From NCBI RefSeq assembly GCF_040394755.1, contig NZ_JBEBRQ010000002.1: a DNA stretch of 64,000 nt. One strand, 5' to 3'. A program made the translations under genes and the position numbers. This document shows, piece by piece, positions 1 through 8,714 of this stretch. The notes beneath the pieces were generated by a model. That model ran no database searches and was not told the DNA's origin. It worked only from the letters and a program-made list of their open reading frames with translations. This DNA comes from Castellaniella defragrans_A. GTDB taxonomy: Bacteria > Pseudomonadota > Gammaproteobacteria > Burkholderiales > Burkholderiaceae_B. How positions within the stretch are numbered: position 1 is the first letter of the stretch; each line of letters begins with the position of its first letter.

Positions 1-14
1 GGACCTTCCCTTGA

Positions 15-34
15 CCTCGCCGTGAACGGCGAGG
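15..34. other. Small perfect hairpin at window start
   Basis: The arms CCTCGCCG and CGGCGAGG enclose the loop TGAA. There is no T-tract on either side, so this may be the end of an upstream transcription unit or simply a structured spacer. Positions 35-130 show no convincing gene. Confidence 0.35.
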
Positions 35-130
35 CTTGCGCGTCGGCGCGTGGTCAAACCGCCACATTCAGCCGATCCAACCTGTTTGTGCCTGCTATAC
101 TTTCCAGGCTTGTGACTTCCTCGTTCTGCC

Positions 131-748
131 ATGAAATTGATCAGTACCCTGACCAGTCCGTACGTCCGCAAGGTACGCATCGTGCTGGCAGAGAAAAAAC
201 TGGATTACGAGTTGGTCCTCGACGACGTCTGGGGCCCTGGTACCCAGGTGCCGCTGCACAACCCCCTGGGCAAGGTGCCATGCCTGATCCTGGATGAAAA
301 CGGCGCCTTGTTCGATTCGCGCGTCATCGTCGAATACCTGGACACGCTCTCGCCGGTTGGCCGGTTGATTCCGCCCTCGGGCCGCGAACGCACCCTGACG
401 AAACTCTGGGAGGCCCTGGCCGACGGCGTCATGGACGCAGCCGTTGCCATCCGCCTCGAACAAACCCAGCGCCCGCCCGAGCAGCGCAATCAGGACTGGA
501 TCGACCGGCACCAGGGCAAGATCACCGCCGCCATCGACTACATGGACGAACTGCTGGGCGAACACGCCTTCTGCATGGGCGTCAACCTTTGCCTGGCCGA
601 CATCGCCGTGGGCGCGGCACTCGAATACCTGGACTTCCGCCTCCCGGACATCAACTGGCGCGTCGGGCACAGCAACCTCGACCGCCTGATGCAAAAGCTC
701 GCGACGCGCCCGTCATTCACGAGTACCCAGTACACGGCGCCCCAGTAA
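131..748 (+). CDS. Glutathione S-transferase family protein
   Basis: This 205-residue protein has the two-domain layout of a small bacterial cytosolic GST. The N-terminal thioredoxin-like domain begins with STLTSPYVRKVRI (residues 5-17), the region that holds the glutathione-activating Ser/Cys in this superfamily. The cis-Pro segment KVPCLILDENG and the ESR-like FDSRVIVEYLD follow. The rest is the all-helical GST C-terminal domain. It is likely a cytoplasmic enzyme that conjugates or reduces electrophiles with glutathione; the substrate cannot be told. It is convergent with mnmA, 35 bp away. The ATG at 131 is the only start that keeps the thioredoxin fold intact and unextended. Confidence 0.9.
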   Translation: MKLISTLTSPYVRKVRIVLAEKKLDYELVLDDVWGPGTQVPLHNPLGKVPCLILDENGALFDSRVIVEYLDTLSPVGRLIPPSGRERTLTKLWEALADGVMDAAVAIRLEQTQRPPEQRNQDWIDRHQGKITAAIDYMDELLGEHAFCMGVNLCLADIAVGAALEYLDFRLPDINWRVGHSNLDRLMQKLATRPSFTSTQYTAPQ

Positions 749-783
749 ACACAAGGCTCGCCTCGCGCGGCCCGCTACGCGCA

Positions 784-1890
784 TCAAGCCCCCTCGATCA
801 CCCCCCCGCCCAGACACACCTCACCGTCATACAGCACGGCCGACTGGCCCGGGGTCACCGCCCATTGGTGCTCGTCGAAAGCCAGGCTGAATCCGCCCTC
901 CTCCGGCCGCAGCACGCACAGCGCATCGGCCTGCCGGTAGCGCGTCTTGGCGGCATGGCGTCCGGGCGCCGGCGCCTCGCCAGCCACCCAGCTCGTATCC
1001 CCGGCACGCAGGGTCCGCGTCATCAGCCAGGGATGGTCATGGCCCTGGACGACGTACAAGACATTGTTTTCCAGATCCTTGCGCGCGACGTACCAGGCGT
1101 CGGCAGTGCCGTCCGCGCGCTGCCGGCCACGCACGCCGCCGATCCCCAGGCCCTTGCGCTGGCCCAACGTGTAGAATGCCAACCCCTGATGACGGCCCAA
1201 TTCGCGCCCCTCGGCCGAAAGAATCGGCCCTGGGCGGGTCGGCAGATAGCGGTTCAAAAATTCGCGGAAAGGCCGCTCGCCGATGAAGCAGATTCCGGTG
1301 GAATCTTTCTTGGCGGCATTGGGCAGACCCAGTTCATGGGCAATGCGGCGCACCTCGGTCTTGCGGATCTCGCCCAGCGGAAACAGGGTGCGGGCCAGTT
1401 GGTCCTGGTTCAGGCGATGCAGAAAATAGCTCTGATCCTTGCTGGCGTCGACGGCCTTGAGCAACTGGCTGCGCACGCCCGCGGGCGACTCGATGCGACG
1501 CACCCGGGCGTAATGACCGGTGGCGATGTAGTCGGCCCCCAGGGTCATGGCATGATCGAGGAAGGCCTTGAATTTGATCTCGGCATTGCAGAGCACATCC
1601 GGATTGGGCGTGCGGCCCGCGGAATATTCGCGCAGGAACTCGGCGAACACCCGATCCTTGTATTCGGCGGCGAAATTCACGGCCTCGATGTCGACGCCCA
1701 CGACATCGGCCACGCTGGCCGCATCCAGCCAATCCTGGCGCGCGGAGCAGTACTCGGTGCCGTCGTCGTCCTCCCAGTTTTTCATGAACAGGCCGATCAC
1801 CTCGAAACCCTGCTGCTTCAACAGCCAGGCCGAAACCGACGAGTCCACGCCGCCCGACATGCCGACGACGACGCGCGCGCCGGCTGTCAT
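784..1890 (-). CDS. mnmA: tRNA-specific 2-thiouridylase MnmA
   Basis: MnmA thiolates U34 of tRNA(Glu/Gln/Lys), using ATP and sulfur relayed by the Tus system. The PP-loop SGGVDSS is at residues 12-18, and the two catalytic cysteines are visible in NPDVLCNAE (C101) and STGICFIGE (C201), matching the spacing of the family. The length of 368 aa is normal. A frame extension upstream to 1983 exists, but the ATG at 1890 starts directly at the conserved beta strand MTAGARVVVGMSGG. It lies 4 bp after the glcF stop, so it is probably the last gene of the aroG-dld-glcDEF-mnmA run. Confidence 0.97.
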   Translation of the reverse strand: MTAGARVVVGMSGGVDSSVSAWLLKQQGFEVIGLFMKNWEDDDGTEYCSARQDWLDAASVADVVGVDIEAVNFAAEYKDRVFAEFLREYSAGRTPNPDVLCNAEIKFKAFLDHAMTLGADYIATGHYARVRRIESPAGVRSQLLKAVDASKDQSYFLHRLNQDQLARTLFPLGEIRKTEVRRIAHELGLPNAAKKDSTGICFIGERPFREFLNRYLPTRPGPILSAEGRELGRHQGLAFYTLGQRKGLGIGGVRGRQRADGTADAWYVARKDLENNVLYVVQGHDHPWLMTRTLRAGDTSWVAGEAPAPGRHAAKTRYRQADALCVLRPEEGGFSLAFDEHQWAVTPGQSAVLYDGEVCLGGGVIEGA

Positions 1891-1894
1891 GCGC

Positions 1895-3127
1895 TCAGCC
1901 ACGGACCATGGCCTCGTCGACGACCTCGATCCAGTGGCGCACGGGCGTCTGCGTTCCGCTTTGCAGGTGCGAGATACAGCCAATATTGGCCGAGACGATG
2001 CGCTCGGGCAAGGTTTCCTGGATGGCCACCAGCTTGCGATCGCGCAGCGTCCTGGACAGGTCGGGTTGCGTGATCGAATACGTCCCCGCCGAGCCGCAGC
2101 ACAAGTGGGAATCGGCGAATGCCTGCAGATCGAAGCCCAGGTCCGCCAGCAAGCGTTCGGTCAACGGCCGCAGGCCCTGCCAATGCTGCAGGGTGCAAGG
2201 CGGATGAAATGCGGTGCGCCCGGGCGCGGTGCGCATCCTGGCGCGCACCTCGGCCGCCAGGGGCGCGAGGAATTCCGCCACATCCTTGACGTGCTCGACC
2301 ACGCGGGCGGCCTTGTCGGCATACGCCGGATCATGGCGCAGGTGATGCGCGTATTCACGAATCATGCCGCCGCAACCCGAGGCATTGATGACGACGGCCT
2401 CGACCTCGCCGGACTCGATGAGCGGCAGCCAGGCATCGATATTGCGGCGCATCTGCTCGCGCGCCGCCTCCTGGGCGTCCAGGTGGAAATTGATGGCGCC
2501 GCAGCATCCCGATCCAGCGGCGAAACGGGTACCCACGCCGACCGCATCGAGAACCCGCATGGTCGCCGCGTCGATGGCGGGCATCATGGCGGGCTGCACG
2601 CAGTTGGACAGCATCAGGACCTGCCGCGCATGGCGGCGCGGATTGGCGGGCAAGGCGCCGGCAGGCCGCGCCTCGACGATCTTGGACTGGAGAGCCGCCG
2701 GCAAGACGGGCCGCGCCAGGCGGCCGATCCGGTAAAGCGGCGCGAACCACGATGAGCCCAGCAGGCGGCGCAGCGTCGTGCGCAGCAGCCGCTGGCCCAG
2801 AGGACGCTGGACGCGCTCGCTGACGATCTGGCGGCCGATGTCGATCAGCTCGCCGTACTTGACCCCCGATGGGCAAGTCGTTTCGCAATTGTGGCAAGTC
2901 AGGCAGCGATCCAGATGCTGCTGGGTGATCGGGGTCGCCTCGGCCCCTTCGAGGACCTGTTTCATCTGGTAGATCCGGCCGCGCGGACTGTCGAGTTCGT
3001 CGCCCAGGATCTGATAGGTCGGACAGGTCGCCAGACAGAAGCCGCAATGGACGCAGCGGCGCAGGATTTCATCGGCTTCACGGCCGAAATCGGTGTCACG
3101 GGCCCAATCCGCAAGATTGGTTTGCAT
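1895..3127 (-). CDS. glcF: Glycolate oxidase iron-sulfur subunit GlcF
   Basis: This 410-aa protein is the electron-transfer subunit of membrane-associated glycolate oxidase, which oxidises glycolate to glyoxylate. Two ferredoxin-type cluster motifs are visible: CxxCxxCxxxCP at C25/C28/C31/C35 and again at C75/C78/C81/C85. The C-terminal half carries two CCG domains, seen as SGCCGAINF and HLCCGSAGTY, which bind a further Fe-S centre in this family. It follows glcE with a 9-bp gap and is followed by mnmA. Confidence 0.96.
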   Translation of the reverse strand: MQTNLADWARDTDFGREADEILRRCVHCGFCLATCPTYQILGDELDSPRGRIYQMKQVLEGAEATPITQQHLDRCLTCHNCETTCPSGVKYGELIDIGRQIVSERVQRPLGQRLLRTTLRRLLGSSWFAPLYRIGRLARPVLPAALQSKIVEARPAGALPANPRRHARQVLMLSNCVQPAMMPAIDAATMRVLDAVGVGTRFAAGSGCCGAINFHLDAQEAAREQMRRNIDAWLPLIESGEVEAVVINASGCGGMIREYAHHLRHDPAYADKAARVVEHVKDVAEFLAPLAAEVRARMRTAPGRTAFHPPCTLQHWQGLRPLTERLLADLGFDLQAFADSHLCCGSAGTYSITQPDLSRTLRDRKLVAIQETLPERIVSANIGCISHLQSGTQTPVRHWIEVVDEAMVRG

Positions 3128-3136
3128 AGTCTGGCC

Positions 3137-4243
3137 TCAGAATTCCGGGGATAAGCGATGGGGATTGAACAAGCCCGAAGGATCGAACTCGGCCTTCAAG
3201 CGGCGATGAATTCGCAGCACACCCTCGGCCAGGGGATGAAAGACCGGCAGACCTGCGGTGTCGCCATCGTGGCGGTACAGGCAGGCCGAGCCGCCCGCGG
3301 ACTGGGCACAGGCGCGCACCTGCGCACCCGCCTCGAGGGGCGCCGCGATCCAGCGCAAACCGCCCTGCCATTCGATCAGCGTCGCCCCCAGGCCCAGGGG
3401 CGGCGTCGCGGGCGGCACCGTCACCCGCCACAAGGGCCGCTGCCCGAAGAACGCATGCTCCTGGTCGCGCAGCGTCTGCCAGAACTGCGCATCGGCCGGC
3501 GCCGCAAGCGCCTCGCCGCCAATTGTGGCGGCCGCCTGCGTCACGGCGGACTCGTTGCCTGACAAGCGGACGTACAGCCTGCCGCCCGGCGCGGCGGCAT
3601 CCGCGATCCAGGCAGTGGCGGACACAGGCATGGGCTGCGAGCGCCAGCTCAGGCACATGGCCAGCGCCTGCGCCTCATCGGCCTCGAGCACACGCGTCGT
3701 CTCGCAACGGGGCCGGGGCATGACCTTGACGGAAACCTCCACGAGCGCGCCCAACACGCCCAGCGATCCCGCCAGCAGGCGGGAAACATCGTATCCCGCC
3801 ACGTTCTTCATCACCTCGCCGCCAAAACGCAGCACATTGCCGTTGGCATCCAACAGACGCACACCGAGGATGAAGTCGGACAAAGGCCCCGCCGCGATCC
3901 GGCGGGGGCCCGACAGCCCGGCGGCCACGCAGCCGCCCAGCGTTCCTTCGGGGCCGAAACGCGGCGGCTCGAAAGCCAGCATCTGGCCGCGTTCGGCAAC
4001 CGCCTGCTCGATATCGGCCAGCCGCGTCCCCGCACGCGCGGTGATCACGAGTTCGGAGGGCTCGTAACCGACGATGCCGTGATACGACGACAGATCCAGC
4101 CAGACGCGCTCGGATCCGCACTCGGCCGCCAGGGGCTCGCCATAGAACATCCGGGTCCCGCCGCCGCGAATGCACACGGGCCGCTGGGCGGCGCGGGCGG
4201 TGGTGATCTGGTCGCAAAATTCAGAAAGCGCAAAGTCCATCAT
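3137..4243 (-). CDS. glcE: Glycolate oxidase FAD-binding subunit GlcE
   Basis: This 368-aa FAD-binding oxidase subunit is shorter than GlcD and lacks its C-terminal half, as usual for GlcE. The nucleotide-binding region contains PVCIRGGGTRMFYG near the N-terminus and GGCVAAGLSGPRR further on. It partners GlcD and GlcF in glycolate oxidation. Two adjacent ATG codons (4243 and 4240) are possible starts; the frame is open further upstream but that stretch is not family-like. It starts 16 bp after the glcD stop. Confidence 0.95.
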   Translation of the reverse strand: MMDFALSEFCDQITTARAAQRPVCIRGGGTRMFYGEPLAAECGSERVWLDLSSYHGIVGYEPSELVITARAGTRLADIEQAVAERGQMLAFEPPRFGPEGTLGGCVAAGLSGPRRIAAGPLSDFILGVRLLDANGNVLRFGGEVMKNVAGYDVSRLLAGSLGVLGALVEVSVKVMPRPRCETTRVLEADEAQALAMCLSWRSQPMPVSATAWIADAAAPGGRLYVRLSGNESAVTQAAATIGGEALAAPADAQFWQTLRDQEHAFFGQRPLWRVTVPPATPPLGLGATLIEWQGGLRWIAAPLEAGAQVRACAQSAGGSACLYRHDGDTAGLPVFHPLAEGVLRIHRRLKAEFDPSGLFNPHRLSPEF

Positions 4244-4259
4244 GAAAGCCTTGATACCG

Positions 4260-5759
4260 CTAGAGACGAGGAATGTCCGGGAAGCGCAGCTCGCCGTTGT
4301 GGACATGTTTCTTGCCATACTCGGCACAGCGGACACGCGTGGGAATGAGCTTGCCGGGATTGAGCAGGCCATAGGGATCGAAGGCGCGCTTCAGGGCCGA
4401 GAACGTGTCGAGCTCCTCGCGCGAGAACTGGCTGCACATCTGATTGATTTTTTCCAACCCCACGCCGTGCTCGCCGGTAATGGTGCCGCCCACCTCGACG
4501 CACAGCTCGAGAATGGCGGCGCCGAAGGCCTCGGCGCGCTCGACCTCGTCGGATTGATTGGCATCGAACAGGATCAGCGGATGCAGATTGCCGTCGCCCG
4601 CATGAAAAACATTCGCGCAGCGCAGGCCGAACTCGCCCTCCATGGCGGCGATCGCCGACAGGACTCGTCCGAGATGGCGGCGCGGAATGGTGCCATCCAT
4701 GCAGTAGTAGTCCGGCGAAATACGGCCCGCCGCCGGAAAAGCATTTTTGCGGCCGGCCCAGAAACGCAGACGCTCGGCCTCCGAGGACGAAACCTGGATC
4801 CGCGTGGATCCGGCGGCGCGCAACAGCCCTTCGACGCGCGTGACTTCCTCGGCCACCTCCTCGGGCGTGCCATCAGATTCGCACAGAAGAATGGCCTCGG
4901 CCTCGAGATCGTAGCCGGCTTTCACGAAGGGCTCGACCATGTGGACCGAGCGCTTGTCCATGAGCTCCAGGCCGGCCGGGATGACGCCATCGGCGATCAC
5001 GCGCGTCACCGCCTCGCCGGCGGCCTCAACGCTGGGAAAGCTGGCCATGATGACCTGGGCGCGTTGAGGTTTGGGAATCAGCTTGACGGTGACCTCGGTC
5101 ACCAGGCCGAGCATCCCCTCGGAGCCGATGAAGGCCGACAGCAGGTTCAAGCCCGGCGCATCGGGCGCCTCGCCGCCGAGTTCGATGATCTCGCCCTCGA
5201 TGGTCACGATCCGCACCCGCAGGACATTGTGCACGGTGAGGCCGTACTTGAGGCAATGCACGCCGCCCGAGTTCTCGGCGACATTGCCGCCGATCGAACA
5301 GGCGATCTGGCTGGAGGGATCGGGCGCATAGTACAGGCCGTGAACCGCGGCGGCCTCGGAAATCGCCAGATTGCGCACCCCGGGCCCCACCACCGCCACA
5401 CAGGACTCGGGATCGAGGCGATGGATGCGGTTGAACTTGGCCAGACCGACCAGAACCCCCTGGGCATGCGGCGTGGCCCCGCCCGACAGGCCAGTGCCCG
5501 CGCCGCGCGGCACGACCGGCACATTGAACGTCTGACAGGCCTTCAGGACGGCAATCAACTGCGCCTCGGTCTCGGGCAGAACCACTACTGGCGGGCGCTC
5601 GCGATAAAGGGCCAGGCCGTCGCACTCGTAGACAGTGGTCTGGTCGATCCGGGTCAGGATGCAGTGCGCCGGCACATCGCGCGCAATGCTCGCCAGCAAT
5701 CCCGGGAAGTCCGGCGCAGCGCCCGACACCGGTTCCCGACTGGAAGTATCCATGCTCAT
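4260..5759 (-). CDS. glcD: Glycolate oxidase catalytic subunit GlcD
   Basis: This 499-aa flavoprotein of the VAO/PCMH family is the catalytic subunit of glycolate oxidase. The FAD-binding loop PRGAGTGLSGGA lies at about residues 84-95. The C-terminal substrate/FAD cap has HAGDGNLHPLILFD and GTITGEHGVGLEK, both diagnostic for the GlcD/DLD group. Its start codon overlaps the stop of the upstream oxidase in an ATGA arrangement, so the two genes are translationally coupled. Glycolate is a 2-phosphoglycolate salvage product or an external carbon source; no glcC-type regulator is in the window. Confidence 0.96.
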   Translation of the reverse strand: MSMDTSSREPVSGAAPDFPGLLASIARDVPAHCILTRIDQTTVYECDGLALYRERPPVVVLPETEAQLIAVLKACQTFNVPVVPRGAGTGLSGGATPHAQGVLVGLAKFNRIHRLDPESCVAVVGPGVRNLAISEAAAVHGLYYAPDPSSQIACSIGGNVAENSGGVHCLKYGLTVHNVLRVRIVTIEGEIIELGGEAPDAPGLNLLSAFIGSEGMLGLVTEVTVKLIPKPQRAQVIMASFPSVEAAGEAVTRVIADGVIPAGLELMDKRSVHMVEPFVKAGYDLEAEAILLCESDGTPEEVAEEVTRVEGLLRAAGSTRIQVSSSEAERLRFWAGRKNAFPAAGRISPDYYCMDGTIPRRHLGRVLSAIAAMEGEFGLRCANVFHAGDGNLHPLILFDANQSDEVERAEAFGAAILELCVEVGGTITGEHGVGLEKINQMCSQFSREELDTFSALKRAFDPYGLLNPGKLIPTRVRCAEYGKKHVHNGELRFPDIPRL

Positions 5760-7183
5760 TGACTATCCGCTGATGGGGGCGGCGGCAGCACCTTCCCCGG
5801 ATTGAGAATATCGTGAGGATCGAGGGCGGCCTTGAGGGCCGCCATCACATCCAATGCATCCTGGCCGTGTTCGGCGCGCATGAACCTCTGCTTGTGCAGG
5901 CCCACGCCATGCTCGCCCGTGCAGGTCCCTTGCATGGCGATGGCGCGCTCGGCGAGCCGATGATTCAGTTGCTCGGACTCGGCCCATTCCGCCGGACTTT
6001 CTGGATCCAGAAGCATCAAGACATGGAAATTCCCATCCCCCACATGCCCCACGATTGTATAGGGAAAACTGGCCTGATCCAGTTCGGCGGCCGTCTGGCC
6101 GACGCATTCGGCCAGACGTGAAATCGGCACGCAGACATCGGTCGTGCTGGAACGGCATCCGGGGCGCAGCTGCAAGCCGGCGAAATAGGCATTGTGCCGT
6201 GCCGTCCACAGACGATTGCGGTCCTCGGGCTGCTGCGCCCACTCGAAATCCATGCCACCATTTGCGCGTGCGACCTCCTGGACCTGAACCGCCTGTTCGC
6301 GCACCGAGGCGGGGCTGCCGTGGAACTCGAACAACAGCAGCGGCGTCTCGCGCAGATCCAGGTGGCTGTACTGATTGGTGGCGCGCACGGCGCCCGCATC
6401 CATGAATTCGACACGCGCCACCGGCACGCCGAGCTGGATCACCTCGATGACGCTGCGCACCGCCGAATCCAGATCGGGGAAGTTGCAGATCGCCGCCGAT
6501 ACGGCCTCGGGCTGGGGATACAGGCGCACCGTCACCTCAACGATGATGCCCAGCGTCCCCTCGCTGCCGACGAACAGGCGGGTCAGGTCGTAGCCCGCGG
6601 AGGACTTGCGCGCCCGGTTCGCGGTTTCGATGACCCTGCCATCGGCGGTCACGACCTTGAGCGACATGACGTTTTCGCGCATGGTGCCGTAACGCACCGC
6701 ATTGGTGCCCGAGGCGCGCGTGGCCGACATGCCGCCCAGGCTCGCATCGGCGCCGGGATCGATCGGGAAAAACAGGCCGGTGTCGCGCAGGGCCTCATTG
6801 AGCTGCTTGCGGGTCACCCCCGCCTGGACCGTCGCCGTGAAATCCTCGGCATGGATGTCCAGTATCCGGTTCATGCCCGACAGATCGAGGCTGATGCCGC
6901 CCTGCACCGCCAGCAAGTGGCCCTCGAGAGAAGAACCCACGCCATAGGGAATCAGGGGCACATGGTGCGCATGGCAATGCCGGGCGGCCCAGGCCACATC
7001 CTCGATTGTCCGGGCGAACACCACGGCCTCGGGCAACATCGGCGGATACGGCGATTCATCGCGCCCATGGTGCTCGCGCACCGACTGGGCAAACGAACAA
7101 TTCTCGCCGAAGCGGGCCTGCAAAGCCTCCAGGAACCCATCCGGAATGGGCCGGGGCCGTTGTTCAAAGGCCGGAATATCCAT
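5756..7183 (-). CDS. FAD-linked D-lactate dehydrogenase (cytochrome)-type oxidase
   Basis: This 475-aa protein is a second VAO-family flavoprotein, closest in look to cytochrome-linked D-lactate dehydrogenases. It has a PYGVGSSLEGH FAD-binding loop, GHVGDGNFHVLMLLD, and CTGEHGVGLHKQRF near the C-terminus, with a NPGKVLP ending typical of the family. It should oxidise a D-2-hydroxy acid (D-lactate or similar) and pass electrons to the respiratory chain. The frame stays open upstream to 7258 and would overlap aroG, but the ATG at 7183 has an AGGAC-type ribosome site and starts at the conserved region. Substrate assignment is inference. Confidence 0.88.
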   Translation of the reverse strand: MDIPAFEQRPRPIPDGFLEALQARFGENCSFAQSVREHHGRDESPYPPMLPEAVVFARTIEDVAWAARHCHAHHVPLIPYGVGSSLEGHLLAVQGGISLDLSGMNRILDIHAEDFTATVQAGVTRKQLNEALRDTGLFFPIDPGADASLGGMSATRASGTNAVRYGTMRENVMSLKVVTADGRVIETANRARKSSAGYDLTRLFVGSEGTLGIIVEVTVRLYPQPEAVSAAICNFPDLDSAVRSVIEVIQLGVPVARVEFMDAGAVRATNQYSHLDLRETPLLLFEFHGSPASVREQAVQVQEVARANGGMDFEWAQQPEDRNRLWTARHNAYFAGLQLRPGCRSSTTDVCVPISRLAECVGQTAAELDQASFPYTIVGHVGDGNFHVLMLLDPESPAEWAESEQLNHRLAERAIAMQGTCTGEHGVGLHKQRFMRAEHGQDALDVMAALKAALDPHDILNPGKVLPPPPSADSQ

Positions 7184-7223
7184 GCGCTGCGTCCTACAGG
7201 CCAAGGCCAGGGGGTTGAAAAGT

Positions 7224-8312
7224 TCAGGCGATATCGCCCACCGTTGTCGTGGCGGCAAGGGCGGCGCGCCTGGCAGCCACGGCGGCAGCCAGGCGTTCGA
7301 GCACGGTCACCGAAGTGTCCCAATCGATGCAGCCGTCCGTGATGCTCTGCCCATAGACCAGCGGCCGGCCGGGCACCAGATCCTGCCGTCCGCCGACCAG
7401 GTGGCTCTCGACCATGACACCGAAGATCCGCGTATCGCCCGCCTCGACCTGGTGGGCGATGTCCTCGATCACCAGCGGCTGACGCGTGTAGTCCTTGCTG
7501 CTGTTGGCATGGCTGGCATCGATCATCAGGCGCGGCGGCATGCCCTCCTTTTCCAGGGCCTGAGCGGCCGCGGCGACACTCTGCGCATCATAGTTGGGGG
7601 CCTTGCCGCCGCGCAGGATCACGTGACAGTCCTCGTTGCCCATGGTCGATACGATGGCGGAATGACCGCCCTTGGTGACCGACAGGAAATAGTGCGGCTG
7701 CGAGGCCGCCTTGATGGCGTCCAGCGCGATGCGGGTATTGCCGTCCGTCCCGTTCTTGAAACCTACCGGGCAGGACAGCCCCGAGGCGAGCTCGCGGTGG
7801 ACCTGGCTTTCGGTCGTGCGCGCGCCAATCGCCCCCCAGGACACGAGATCGGCGATGTACTGGGGCGTGATCATGTCCAGGAACTCGCAGCCGGCAGGCA
7901 GGCCGAGACTGTTGATGTCGATCAGCAACTCACGCGCCGCGCGCAGGCCCTGGTTGATGTTGAAACTGCCATCCAGGCCCGGATCGTTGATCAGGCCCTT
8001 CCAGCCCACCGTGGTGCGCGGTTTTTCGAAATAGACGCGCATGATGATCTCGAGCTCGCCCTTGAAGCGCTCGCGCTGCTCGGCCAGGCGCCGCGCATAT
8101 TCGAGGCCGCCGGCCAGATTGTGGATCGAACAAGGCCCGATCACGACCACCAGCCGGTCGTCCTTGCCCTGCAGGATGTCATGAATGGCCCGGCGCGCCT
8201 CGTAGACCCCTTTCGAGACGGCCGTGGTGCAGGGAAATTCACGCATGACATGGGCCGGAGGCGCCAGCTCCTTGATCTCGCGGATACGTAAATCATCAGT
8301 ATTGTGTGACAC
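7224..8312 (-). CDS. aroG: 3-deoxy-7-phosphoheptulonate (DAHP) synthase, class I
   Basis: This enzyme condenses phosphoenolpyruvate and erythrose 4-phosphate in the first step of the shikimate pathway. The 362-aa length fits the class I-alpha group (AroF/G/H). Family motifs include VVIGPCSIHN, EKPRTTVGWKGLINDP, GFKNGTDGN and the metal-binding DASHANSSKD. The start is GTG (8310-8312), preceded by GGAG eight bases away; no in-frame ATG fits. The mRNA has a long leader that encodes an aromatic-rich peptide and an intrinsic terminator (8423-8556), so expression is probably set by Phe/Tyr supply. The allosteric specificity (Phe, Tyr or Trp) cannot be read from sequence alone. Confidence 0.95.
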   Translation of the reverse strand: MSHNTDDLRIREIKELAPPAHVMREFPCTTAVSKGVYEARRAIHDILQGKDDRLVVVIGPCSIHNLAGGLEYARRLAEQRERFKGELEIIMRVYFEKPRTTVGWKGLINDPGLDGSFNINQGLRAARELLIDINSLGLPAGCEFLDMITPQYIADLVSWGAIGARTTESQVHRELASGLSCPVGFKNGTDGNTRIALDAIKAASQPHYFLSVTKGGHSAIVSTMGNEDCHVILRGGKAPNYDAQSVAAAAQALEKEGMPPRLMIDASHANSSKDYTRQPLVIEDIAHQVEAGDTRIFGVMVESHLVGGRQDLVPGRPLVYGQSITDGCIDWDTSVTVLERLAAAVAARRAALAATTTVGDIA

Positions 8313-8422
8313 GGTTTTACTCCATCGGATGCCGGACCCGGGGCGGTGGAAAATACCCCCACGCCGCGCCTTCGGCTTGCTGCCCCCGAGAGGGCGTTTT
8401 TGCCTTCGGACGACCCGGCGGC

Positions 8423-8457
8423 AAAAAAAAGCCGCCTGGCGGCGCCGGCGGCTTTTT
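8423..8457 (-). terminator. Intrinsic terminator in the aroG leader (attenuator)
   Basis: On the minus strand AAAAAGCCGCC (8457-8447), a 10-base loop and GGCGGC (8436-8431) run straight into eight T residues (8430-8423), the form of a strong intrinsic terminator. It lies 111 bp before the aroG start and 16 bp after the leader-peptide stop. The leader segment GCCGCTGGTGG (8512-8502) can pair with CCGCCAGGCGGC (8442-8431), which contains the loop and 3' arm, giving an alternative structure that would prevent termination. The alternative pairing is my inference. Confidence 0.8.
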
Positions 8458-8472
8458 CGGGAATTTGTTCAA

Positions 8473-8556
8473 CTACCTTTCAGTACAGCGATTCCCTTCC
8501 TCCACCAGCGGCTTTGGAAACTTAAAAAAATAAAAAAAATAGGGAACGGCGTACAT
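8473..8556 (-). CDS. Putative aroG leader peptide, Phe/Tyr-rich
   Basis: A 27-codon ORF reads MYAVPYFFYFFKFPKP and then LVEEGNRCTER. Its core has two TAT-TTT-TTT runs, giving five Phe (all TTT) and three Tyr codons within the first 13 residues. An AGGAT ribosome site sits about nine bases before the ATG. It ends at TAG 16 bp before an intrinsic terminator and upstream of aroG. This is the form of the pheA/pheST/trp leader peptides, in which ribosome stalling at codons for a scarce amino acid prevents termination. The frame is open further upstream, but only this start has the expected position and ribosome site. It is shorter than the usual gene-finding cutoff. Confidence 0.75.
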   Translation of the reverse strand: MYAVPYFFYFFKFPKPLVEEGNRCTER

Positions 8557-8644
8557 GCACGAAATCCTAGCACATTCAGCACCGGATGCCAAATAAACCA
8601 GCGGTATTCCAATCATAATTTTCGACAAAATGATTCCACTAGAA

Positions 8645-8672
8645 TTGATTTGTGTAGAAATTATTCTATAAT
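8645..8672 (+). promoter_or_regulatory. Promoter of ehuBCDA with embedded inverted repeats
   Basis: TTGATT (8645-8650) and TATAAT (8667-8672) are spaced by 16 bp, a near-consensus sigma-70 promoter 43 bp upstream of ehuB. The spacer contains the palindrome TAGAA-ATTA-TTCTA (8655-8668), and ATTGATT (8644-8650) faces AATCAAT (8670-8676). The core TAGAAATT (8655-8662) recurs in the ectR promoter region on the other strand (15624-15631), so EctR is a candidate repressor here. Confidence 0.65.
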
Positions 8673-8714
8673 CAATCATTCGATACGATAGTAATCAGAG
8701 ACAGGAGATTCCCC

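Noticed and set aside
96..101. TATACT upstream of the GST gene considered as a -10 element
   Set aside because: The -35 region at the right distance is not promoter-like, so I did not list it.
8340..8420. GC-rich segment between the leader terminator and aroG considered as a riboswitch
   Set aside because: I see no match to a known aptamer; the leader peptide plus terminator explain the region better.
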